DNA from: Fibrisoma montanum
GTDB taxonomy: Bacteria; Bacteroidota; Bacteroidia; Cytophagales; Spirosomataceae
Direction: 5' to 3'
DNA length: 64,000 nt
Assembly (NCBI RefSeq): GCF_003583365.1
Contig: NZ_QXED01000004.1
Span: 186,001-250,000, forward strand
Positions 55,068 to 62,803 of this stretch are shown one piece after another; position 1 is the first letter of the stretch, and each line of letters opens with the position of its first letter. The translations under genes and the position numbers were made by a program. The notes under the pieces are model-generated. The model had not been told where the DNA came from and made no database searches. It worked only from the letters and a program-made list of their open reading frames with translations.

Positions 55068-55116
55068 ACCGCAAATGTAGCGGATGGTTTAGGTCTGTGC
55101 ATTTTGGCGCATAAAA

Positions 55117-55149
55117 AAAGCAGGATCGGTACTGAACCGATCCTGCTTT
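55117..55149 (-). terminator. Intrinsic terminator of the Asp/Arg-rich lipoprotein gene
   Basis: AAAGCAGGATCGGT and its complement form a 14-bp perfect stem around a 5-nt loop. On the minus strand a T7 run follows. Confidence 0.93.
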
Positions 55150-55164
55150 CATACGTAAATGGGC

Positions 55165-56421
55165 TTATTTCTTGTCGACTTTATCGACCATTTTTTCGAG
55201 CGCATCTTCTACGTCATCGGCCAGGCGGTTGACTTCCCGTTTCACTTTTTTGAAATCGTCTTCACCGGCCCGTTGTACTTTATAATATGAGTCTGTGAGT
55301 TCCCGACGCTTTTCTTCGAGGTCCTTGACGCGGTCCTCGCGGTCTTTCCGAGCCTTTTTGCTTTCGCCTTTTACTTCCTCACGAGCTTCTTCCAGCTTTT
55401 CTTCAACGTTGTCGAGTTGTTTGGAAAGCCGATCGGTCAGATCACGGCGTTCTTCGCTGAACTCGTCGTTACGATCCCGGTTGCTGCGCTGGTTATCGCG
55501 GTCACGATCGTCGCGATCATCCCGTCGATTGTCCCGGTCGTCGTATTGACGATCATCATCCCGGCGGCTGTTCCGATCGTCGTAGCGCTGGCTGCGATTG
55601 TCGCGATCATCCATCATCCGGCGATCATCGTAGCGATCACTGTTGCGGCTGTCGCGATCCCGCTCATCGTAGCGGCTGTTGTTCGAATACCGGTCATCCT
55701 GATACCGGTTGCTGGAGCGATCGTCCATCATCCGGCGATCATCGTAGCGACGGTCGTTATAGCTATATCGGTCATCGTACCGGCGGTCGTCGTACGATTG
55801 ACGATCCCGATCATCGCGGTACCGATCGCTCATGCGGTCATCCATCATCCGGCGATCATCGTAGCGGTCGCGGTAGGAGTCGTTCGAGCGGCTATCGTAG
55901 CGGTCGTCACGGCGGCTGTTGTCGTCGTAGCGGTCGTTCTGATTGTCGCGGTAGCTGTACGAATCATTACGGCTGTTCCGATCATCGCGGCTGTCGTACG
56001 AATCGCTGCCCGACATGCGGCTGGAGCGGTCGTCGCGATTGTCCTGATCGGAGTAACTATAGCGGTTGTTATACGAACTGCCCCGCTCGCTGCTGCGCGA
56101 ATCATTGCGGTTGCGCTCGTCGTCACGATCGTTGCTTTTGCTGTTAAATAAGCTGCCGAGACCGCTGTTCTTGTTAGTACGGTTGTCCTGATCGCGGTTG
56201 CTGTCCGAATTGCGGTTACGGTCAGAGTCCCGGTCGCGGTCGTTGCTGGCGTAGCGGTCCTGTGACGTATTGGTCCGGCTGTCCCGGTCGCGCTGCGATG
56301 CGCTCTGACGGCTGCGGCTCGTGTTTGAATCGCCATAGAGCCAATTCTCAAACGAGGCACAGGATGATAGGCTAACGGTAGCCGCAATCAGCGACGCTAC
56401 CACCCAGGTTCTCTTTTTCAT
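55165..56421 (-). CDS. Asp/Arg-rich repeat lipoprotein, unknown
   Basis: 418 aa from the ATG at 56421 (MKKRTWVVASLIAATVSLSSC, lipobox at Cys21); the frame is open to 56475. Residues 30 to about 330 are almost only Asp, Arg, Ser, Asn and Tyr, with YDDRRMMDDR three times. The C-terminal 100 residues form a charged coiled coil (LSKQLDNVEEKLEEAREEV, KEVKREVNRLADDVEDALE). I do not recognise it. It is an envelope-anchored, probably disordered polyampholyte; no function can be assigned. Confidence 0.75.
   Translation of the reverse strand: MKKRTWVVASLIAATVSLSSCASFENWLYGDSNTSRSRQSASQRDRDSRTNTSQDRYASNDRDRDSDRNRNSDSNRDQDNRTNKNSGLGSLFNSKSNDRDDERNRNDSRSSERGSSYNNRYSYSDQDNRDDRSSRMSGSDSYDSRDDRNSRNDSYSYRDNQNDRYDDNSRRDDRYDSRSNDSYRDRYDDRRMMDDRMSDRYRDDRDRQSYDDRRYDDRYSYNDRRYDDRRMMDDRSSNRYQDDRYSNNSRYDERDRDSRNSDRYDDRRMMDDRDNRSQRYDDRNSRRDDDRQYDDRDNRRDDRDDRDRDNQRSNRDRNDEFSEERRDLTDRLSKQLDNVEEKLEEAREEVKGESKKARKDREDRVKDLEEKRRELTDSYYKVQRAGEDDFKKVKREVNRLADDVEDALEKMVDKVDKK
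55611..55875 (-). repeat. Three ~115-bp tandem repeat units in the Asp/Arg-rich gene
   Basis: CCATCATCCGGCGATCATCG recurs at 55611, 55725 and 55842 (periods 114 and 117 bp, 38 and 39 codons), each encoding the RYDDRRMMDD motif. The sequence between is a degenerate mix of GAT/CGN codons, a layout prone to slippage. Confidence 0.75.
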
Positions 56422-56560
56422 AACGTTTCTTTCTAGTAGACGATGCCGATAATCTTTGACCAAAAAGTGTACCAAGCCACTTTTTAGTCAATGAACCAGG
56501 GAAACGCTATAAATGTTAGAATTCATTCTACATAGTTTGTGGAGTATATTGCGCATTCGG

Positions 56561-56616
56561 CCGGGGCTTCAGTACGTTGTTTGCTAACCATTTAGAACCA
56601 CGTACTGAAACCCCGG
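56561..56616 (-). other. 17-bp hairpin just downstream of the alpha-2-macroglobulin gene
   Basis: CCGGGGCTTCAGTACGT (56561-56577) pairs with ACGTACTGAAACCCCGG (56600-56616) with one mismatch. It begins 7 bp past the stop at 56623. No T-run follows, so it may stabilise the mRNA end or act as a weak terminator. Confidence 0.65.
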
Positions 56617-56622
56617 CTGCAA

Positions 56623-59600
56623 CTATTTAATGGTTATGGCCCCGGCACCGTTGTAACTCCGGTAATCGGGATTGTACATGGCATCTGCCGAAACGGGGCC
56701 CAGCACAAACCGTCCTTTCGAGACCGCCCGAACGAGGTAGTAGAAAGTTCGTTCGGTGTTATCTGCTTTCGTGTAGAAATTGATCCGGTCGTCCCGAACA
56801 TCAAAATGATCTGGAACGCTCGGTTTCTGAATCCACGGCATATCCCGGGGTTCGGTCAGCCGGGGATTTTCTACCTCAAAGCCGGCCGGAAGTAAGTCCG
56901 TAACGACTACATTGTCGACCGTCAGGCCATTCTGGCTAAGCAGGGTCAGCTTGACTACCACCAGATCATTCTGCCGGAACGTACCGATCGGTTTGCCATC
57001 GCGGCTGAGAAACTCACGCCGAACGGATAGCCCGTTGTCTTCTTCGGCAACGGTTCCGCTGGCCGGAACACCTTCGCTCTGGGCAAAATAATAGATCGTT
57101 CCGGTTCCCTTCGTGTTGACTGTCAACGGTTGCCCAACCGGCAGGCGTCTGATCTGTACCGGGGCTTCGGTCAATGCACCAACTGACTTGCCGCCGGCCA
57201 GCACCGTAGCAGTAGCCGTATTGCCGGCGTTCTGCCGGGCCAGCTTACCCAGTGCTAAAAGGGCAAAAGCCGCTTCCTGGGTGTTGAGGTAATTTGTCTG
57301 GCGAACGGCGGCCGACAATTGCCGGGCCAGGGTTGGAATCTGCAGGTTGTCCGGATCCGAATCGACCAGTGAATGTAAGACCAGGGCCAGGTTCCGCAGG
57401 GGAGATGCGTAGCTGTCGCCGGTTTGCCGACCCGTGGTAGAATCGACAAAGCGTTTTGGCAGCAGGGCTGAGTAGCCGCGTGTGTCGCCGATACGGGCAA
57501 ATGCGGCCGCCAGCAGATACCGAGTATCGGGAGTAAGCAGGCCGACGTTCTGTTTGTAATAGTTCATGGCCGGGCGGTTCGGCTTACCGGCTGCAGCGAG
57601 TGCGTACAGGCCATATATGGCGGTTCGGCTAGCCACTGTCCGAGCTGTTCGGTCGCCCGGAACCCGCTGCCCCGTTTCGTCGTAACGAACGTCGGTTTCG
57701 GTGCGGGACAGGCCTGCACTCGGATTGCTCGTCAGGTTGGTCAGGTAGTCGATGGCTTTGCTCAACACCGAACCACGGACTTCGTAGCCGGCCTGCTGGG
57801 CTTCGGTGAGAAAATGCACCGCGTAGGCCGTAGCCCACGGGTCTTCGCGGGGAAAGCCCGGCCACATCGAGAAGCCACCGTTGTAGGTTTGTACCCCTTC
57901 GACGGTTTGAATGCCCTGCCGGACATTGGTAGCCGGATTCAGATCACTTTCGCCGTTGCGGACGAAATACACGCCACCCTGGCCAATGGTTTTGACCAGA
58001 TCGGCAAAGTATATCTGCGGAAACGCTTTCGAAATAGTCTGTTCGATGCAGCCGTGTGGGTAGCCGAGCAGATACGACAACTCCCGGCCGTACTGCGCAA
58101 CCGGCGACCGGCTCAGCGTGATGCTGGTCCGCGCTGTTCCCGGCAGAAAGCCGCCGGGTAGTTGAATCGCCTGGCTTTGGCCGCCCGGTACGGCTCCTGA
58201 TGCACTCGTTTTCACGAGCGAAGCCGCCGGTCGGACCGTTACGTCCGTTTTCTCGGTGAAGGATTCGCCCCGCAGCGAAGCGCCGACTCCATTGACGGTT
58301 ACGACAAGTGCACCCGTACCGATGGCTGATCGGGCCCGGACGCGGAATAGGGTGCGGCTTTCGCGACCCGGCTGGATGGTGAGCGTCTGCACGGGCGATG
58401 ATGCGCTGTCGGTCACGATTGTCAGCGGCCCCGTCACGGACAGCCGGGCTGTAACGGCGGCTGCTTTTGGGGTTGTATTGGTCAGGTTAACGGGTAGTTC
58501 AAGTTCATCGCCGGGCGTCAGGAAGCGCGGCACACCGGCGCTGATCACAATGGGGTCGGCTACCTTCATGTTCGTATTGGCCGATCCGAACGCATTGTCT
58601 TTGTAAGCAACGGCCATGATGCGCAGATCGCCCGAAAATTGCGGAATATCGACCGTAAACTCAGCTTCGCCATCGAGCCCCGTTTCCAGAATACCACTCC
58701 AGAGCGCCACCAGCTTCACCCGGCCATTGCTGAGCGGATTAACGCGCCGTTCCAGATCGTAGCCGTCGCCCCCCACGCTCGACGTAGCATTCAGCGACAA
58801 CTCCGGATAGAGCAGGGCGTACAGATCGTGGCTGCCGACTTCGAGCGCCCGTTTCTGGTAAAAGAAGCCGTGAATGTCGGGCGTGCGGAAATTTTTCAAT
58901 TGAAGAATTCCTTCGTCCACTACTGCCAGCGTTACCTGCGCATTAGCCCGGGTTTTCACGCGGATGGTCTGTTTGGTTTTTGATCGCGACTGGGCCACGG
59001 CCGTAATGGTAACGGGCAGCTGCGTATCATCGGCGCTGACCGGTACCGGCGCAAAACCGTGAGCAACCGTCAACGGTAAATTGGTCCCATTCGCATCAAT
59101 GGCGCGGATCAGCGTAGCCGTTACGTAGACGTTCGGCAGGTGCTCGTTTCCGACCGGGAAGCTCCATTCGGCCGATTTGTTATCCGTGTTCAGCCAGTGG
59201 TATTCGACCACCCGGTTGCGCTCGACCGTTACGAGTAGTTTACCGTCGAAGGGCGCCTTGAACAGCACCTTCGCCTGATCGCCGACCTTATAGGCCGGTT
59301 TGTCGAGCGTCATCAACACCTGGCCTTCCTGACTGACCTCGAACGACGACGCGGCTGTGCTGCCGTAGCCATAGGCATAAAAACCAGTGGCCGCGTAGTT
59401 CACCGCCGACTTCTCGGCCTGATTGGGTCGGCGAATCCGGATCTGGTATTCGCCCGATACGGTCGGTACGTAGCGGAACGACGCTTTCCCTCCTTTGAAA
59501 GTAAGGGCGTTGGTATAAACGGATTTTTCGCGCTTCCGCGTACTGTACCGGATCTGCTCGTTTTTCTTTTCAATTACGGTCTGATAATCGAACCGGACGA

Positions 59601-62172
59601 CCTCAACCAACGCCGAGGCCGCCGGGCGAAGCTGCCCCGCCGGGTCCAGCGCCACCAGTTCGACCGCAACCGGCGCATTGGTAGCAACGTAGCGGTCGGC
59701 CAGCCGGACGCCGTAGAAAGTAGTCTGCGTCAGTACGTCGAAGCGCCGGAGCCGGTTGACCGGCCGACCGTTTTCATCGAACACCGTCACGAACAGCTTG
59801 CCTTCCAGCATGCCGATCTCCTGGTATAAAGGTGAAATCGGGAAGCGCTCGGTGGCTTGCCCGTTCGCGTTGGTTCGCCCCTGGCGGAGTTCTTTCTGAA
59901 AGGTGGTTTCGTTTGGAATGTCAAAACTGTACGCATCATATCCCTTGGGCGCGAAGACTTTCCGCTTCAGTTGCAGTTCCATTTCATAAGCCCGGTCGCT
60001 GGCTGGTGGGCCAAACAGGTTCAGGGCCGTAGCCGACAACGTGATGGTCTGCCCGGCTGCGTAGGCGGTTTTATCCGTCAGCACATCCACTTTAATACGG
60101 TCCGGTACAAACTCCTCCACGCTGATCGGCTGCGACGTGAGCAGCGTACCATTCGCGTTCTGAATCTCAACGCTATACGTACCCGTTACGGCCGCCGGGT
60201 CAAGAGGGATGTCGGTCGTCACGGCGCCCTGGCTATTGGTGGTTTTACGAAACGCCCGAAACTCGCGGCCATTGGGCATCAGTACCCGCACCGTAACGGG
60301 CACCTCGCCGACACTCTGCCAGGTAGCCGACCGGATGATGGTGTTCAGATGGATGGTTTCGCCGGGGCGGTAGATGTCGCGGTCGCCGTACACGAACGCA
60401 TCAAAGCCCGATGCATTGTCCCGTTTGCCCTCCACCTCAAAGCGCGACGTTTCGACCTGCGTATCGGGCAGGTGAATAAAGTTAAAATCTTCCTGCGTGC
60501 GGGCGGTCAGCAAGGCAATGGTAAAGCCGGGTGCTTTTTCGTTTACTTTTTCAAAGCGCACAAAGCCGCTGCCGTCGGTTTTCTGCGTGGCCACCGATTG
60601 GTTGTTGCTGCTGACCAGCGTGATCTCCACGCCCTGGAGGGGTTCGGCGGTGCGGATGGAATTAGCCCACACGAGCACCTCGTCCGGGGTGTGTCGGGCC
60701 ACCAGGCCGATATCCGAAACCGAAACCAGTTGACTGCTACGCAGGTACGCTTCATTTTTTGACCCGACCGTAACCAGATACACCCCCCGGTAGGCGTTCG
60801 GTTGATCAGGCAGCGCGATGTTCAGCGCAGACACCCCCCTGACTTTGGGCAGATCGGTCGTTTCGACGGTTTTGTTCACCAGCAGGTTGCTCAGTTGCTC
60901 CTGCTCATCGTCGTTGTAATTGAACTTTCCGTTGGGTTGCCAGCTACCGTCGGCGGTTTCGGCGTATTCCTCGTAACGGTAACTACGCAGGTAGTTCAGT
61001 AGATTGTTCTCAAATACTTTGGCGATTCTGACCTGCACGCGGGGTACGTTAACAATGGACAAACCCACGTTGCGGGCTCCTTTCGACGACAGGTAAAGTG
61101 CCTTTTTGCTTGCAAACTGAATGCTGGCGGGCATTTTGCCAAAAAACAGATCGCGGGTTACGGGCTCGTCCAGCTTTGTATTCAGCACCCCCCGTATCTG
61201 ATCGGTCAGGGTCAGTACGTAGGTGTCCGTTTCGTTGAAGTCGCCCCGGATGATGAACCCGTTCTCGGTCAGCTCGGCGGTCGTTTCGATCTGGGGCTGA
61301 ATGGTATAATACTGGCTCAGATCGCCCGGCTGCAGTTCCTGCGTCGTGATGACCCGTACCTGGCCGCGTGGCCCACCCGGTCGGTTGTCGTTAAAGCCGG
61401 TCTCTACGTCGGCGATCTCAATTCGGTAGCGGGATGGTAGCGTACTGGTTTGTTCAATGGCCTCCTTAGTGGTGTAGGCGGTGTTGAGCACTTTAACGCC
61501 TTGCCCTATTTTCAGAGCCAGCGGCTGCTCGTTTTTCAACGCCGGTGCGTTGGGTAAGGCCAGTTCTACCAGCGAACGCCGATCCGCCGATTCGGGGCCT
61601 TCGCCCCCTTGCAGTAGCTGAGGGGTCAGCGGTTTATCATCTGCCGAAACTGTCAGTTTGGTCGAGACCTCCGCCGAGGACACCGGATAGTTGAAGTTCA
61701 GCCGGGCTTTAGCGACGGGCTGACTGGTTTCGCGGGAGCGCGTCCACCAGGTTTCGGTACCCGTGAGCTGGAGATAGGGGGTATGAAACGCAATGGCCTC
61801 GCCCGACACGTTAAGGTCTTTTGTTGCCGACCGCTTCAGCAGATCGTCGGTTAATTCAGCCCGGTAGTCGGTAGCCGCATCGAAAGCGACGGCCGGCGAA
61901 AACACCAGTTCGTTGGGGGAGATCCACTTAAACTTTCCCCGAACGGCCGGGATAAACCGAACGTACTGCGTTGAGTCCCATTCGTCGAGGCCAGTTTCCG
62001 GGCCAACGTTCTTGTTGAAAGAAAAGGTCAGGTTCTGGGTTCGCTGGATTTCGTCGCCGAAGTTGCGGCCCACAACGGTCACTTCATTGAACGGTAAATG
62101 GGTGCAGCCCAGCCCAATAAAAAAGAATAGGGCAACAAAAAGCAGGGGCCGGAAAAAGACGGTAGGTTTCAT
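56623..62172 (-). CDS. Bacterial alpha-2-macroglobulin lipoprotein
   Basis: 1849 aa. Signal with lipobox (LLFVALFFFIGLGC, Cys23). MG-type domains run from about 40 on, with A2M_N-like DRDIYRPGETIHLNTIIRSA near 610 and LVALWSGILETGLDGEAEFTVDIPQF near 1170. The thioester is intact: Cys1375 in GYPHGCIEQTIS (CxEQ), with the helical TED domain after it and a C-terminal receptor-like domain. It should trap attacking proteases in the periplasm. It lies with pbpC, as E. coli yfhM does. Confidence 0.94.
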   Translation of the reverse strand: MKPTVFFRPLLFVALFFFIGLGCTHLPFNEVTVVGRNFGDEIQRTQNLTFSFNKNVGPETGLDEWDSTQYVRFIPAVRGKFKWISPNELVFSPAVAFDAATDYRAELTDDLLKRSATKDLNVSGEAIAFHTPYLQLTGTETWWTRSRETSQPVAKARLNFNYPVSSAEVSTKLTVSADDKPLTPQLLQGGEGPESADRRSLVELALPNAPALKNEQPLALKIGQGVKVLNTAYTTKEAIEQTSTLPSRYRIEIADVETGFNDNRPGGPRGQVRVITTQELQPGDLSQYYTIQPQIETTAELTENGFIIRGDFNETDTYVLTLTDQIRGVLNTKLDEPVTRDLFFGKMPASIQFASKKALYLSSKGARNVGLSIVNVPRVQVRIAKVFENNLLNYLRSYRYEEYAETADGSWQPNGKFNYNDDEQEQLSNLLVNKTVETTDLPKVRGVSALNIALPDQPNAYRGVYLVTVGSKNEAYLRSSQLVSVSDIGLVARHTPDEVLVWANSIRTAEPLQGVEITLVSSNNQSVATQKTDGSGFVRFEKVNEKAPGFTIALLTARTQEDFNFIHLPDTQVETSRFEVEGKRDNASGFDAFVYGDRDIYRPGETIHLNTIIRSATWQSVGEVPVTVRVLMPNGREFRAFRKTTNSQGAVTTDIPLDPAAVTGTYSVEIQNANGTLLTSQPISVEEFVPDRIKVDVLTDKTAYAAGQTITLSATALNLFGPPASDRAYEMELQLKRKVFAPKGYDAYSFDIPNETTFQKELRQGRTNANGQATERFPISPLYQEIGMLEGKLFVTVFDENGRPVNRLRRFDVLTQTTFYGVRLADRYVATNAPVAVELVALDPAGQLRPAASALVEVVRFDYQTVIEKKNEQIRYSTRKREKSVYTNALTFKGGKASFRYVPTVSGEYQIRIRRPNQAEKSAVNYAATGFYAYGYGSTAASSFEVSQEGQVLMTLDKPAYKVGDQAKVLFKAPFDGKLLVTVERNRVVEYHWLNTDNKSAEWSFPVGNEHLPNVYVTATLIRAIDANGTNLPLTVAHGFAPVPVSADDTQLPVTITAVAQSRSKTKQTIRVKTRANAQVTLAVVDEGILQLKNFRTPDIHGFFYQKRALEVGSHDLYALLYPELSLNATSSVGGDGYDLERRVNPLSNGRVKLVALWSGILETGLDGEAEFTVDIPQFSGDLRIMAVAYKDNAFGSANTNMKVADPIVISAGVPRFLTPGDELELPVNLTNTTPKAAAVTARLSVTGPLTIVTDSASSPVQTLTIQPGRESRTLFRVRARSAIGTGALVVTVNGVGASLRGESFTEKTDVTVRPAASLVKTSASGAVPGGQSQAIQLPGGFLPGTARTSITLSRSPVAQYGRELSYLLGYPHGCIEQTISKAFPQIYFADLVKTIGQGGVYFVRNGESDLNPATNVRQGIQTVEGVQTYNGGFSMWPGFPREDPWATAYAVHFLTEAQQAGYEVRGSVLSKAIDYLTNLTSNPSAGLSRTETDVRYDETGQRVPGDRTARTVASRTAIYGLYALAAAGKPNRPAMNYYKQNVGLLTPDTRYLLAAAFARIGDTRGYSALLPKRFVDSTTGRQTGDSYASPLRNLALVLHSLVDSDPDNLQIPTLARQLSAAVRQTNYLNTQEAAFALLALGKLARQNAGNTATATVLAGGKSVGALTEAPVQIRRLPVGQPLTVNTKGTGTIYYFAQSEGVPASGTVAEEDNGLSVRREFLSRDGKPIGTFRQNDLVVVKLTLLSQNGLTVDNVVVTDLLPAGFEVENPRLTEPRDMPWIQKPSVPDHFDVRDDRINFYTKADNTERTFYYLVRAVSKGRFVLGPVSADAMYNPDYRSYNGAGAITIK

Positions 62173-62210
62173 TGTAGAGGGTAGCTAACTCACGGCATAC
62201 TAACGAAAAA

Positions 62211-62233
62211 CCCACTCATTCCAGGTGAGTGGG
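62211..62233 (-). terminator. Intrinsic terminator of the DUF4440-like gene
   Basis: CCCACTCA / TGAGTGGG, 8-bp stem, 7-nt loop; T5 on the minus strand. It separates this gene from the alpha-2-macroglobulin gene downstream. Confidence 0.85.
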
Positions 62234-62293
62234 TGTCAATTTTACGGGAACTGGCCGTATCGACTTAGCGAACGGCAAACTTCCGGAAGGCTG

Positions 62294-62734
62294 CTATTGC
62301 CGTACCGGCGTAAACTGAACGTTAACAATCTTCCAGGCGTCGCCCTGCTTGGCACAAATGACCGAAAACGCTGCGTTGTAGTCGAACGCATTGCCCTGCA
62401 CATTCCCTTTGACTTTCCAAAAACCGGTCATCACCGCCGAATTGCTGTTGTAGGTGCGGGTGCGTGTTTCGGAAACCGTAGCGTTGTCGACCACTACGTA
62501 GCCGCCACTGATGGCCTGTAGCAGCAAATCGCGCTCAATGCCCTGGCCGTCAAAGCTGGTCAGGAAAAAGTCGTTGGCCAGCAGTTTTCCCATTGTGTTG
62601 CCATCTTCATCCAGCATGGCTTTGAAAAAGGCATTGCCGAGGGCTGTAGGGTCCTGAGCTGGGTCGGTAGTCTGTTGAGCAAACGTGGTCGTTGTAAACA
62701 AAAAGACGGTTACTACTAGTGAAGCAAGTTTCAT
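62294..62734 (-). CDS. Exported DUF4440/NTF2-like protein
   Basis: 146 aa. Signal peptide (MKLASLVVTVFLFTTTTFAQ). DPTALGNAFFKAMLDEDGNTMGKLLANDFFLTSFDGQGI and the strand pair ending DAWKIVNVQFTPVRQ match the cone-shaped NTF2/SnoaL fold of DUF4440. The ligand is unknown. It sits between pbpC and the alpha-2-macroglobulin gene on the same strand but has its own terminator. Confidence 0.75.
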   Translation of the reverse strand: MKLASLVVTVFLFTTTTFAQQTTDPAQDPTALGNAFFKAMLDEDGNTMGKLLANDFFLTSFDGQGIERDLLLQAISGGYVVVDNATVSETRTRTYNSNSAVMTGFWKVKGNVQGNAFDYNAAFSVICAKQGDAWKIVNVQFTPVRQ

Positions 62735-62803
62735 TGATATAATATTTAAGGCCGGAAAAATGATGGTTTTTCCTCAGAATGCAAAATAAAGAAATGGTTA
62801 TCA

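Noticed and set aside
55417-56151. A 244-codon plus-strand frame, very rich in Ile, Val and Ala, antisense to the Asp/Arg-rich lipoprotein
   Set aside because: It is the mirror of GAT/CGN-rich codons, which give no stops in that frame. The minus-strand gene has a lipoprotein signal, a coiled-coil end and its own terminator.
56561-56616. Another copy of the pbpC palindromic element
   Set aside because: The stem sequence is different and it sits in the 3' untranslated region of one gene, so it is treated as a separate hairpin.
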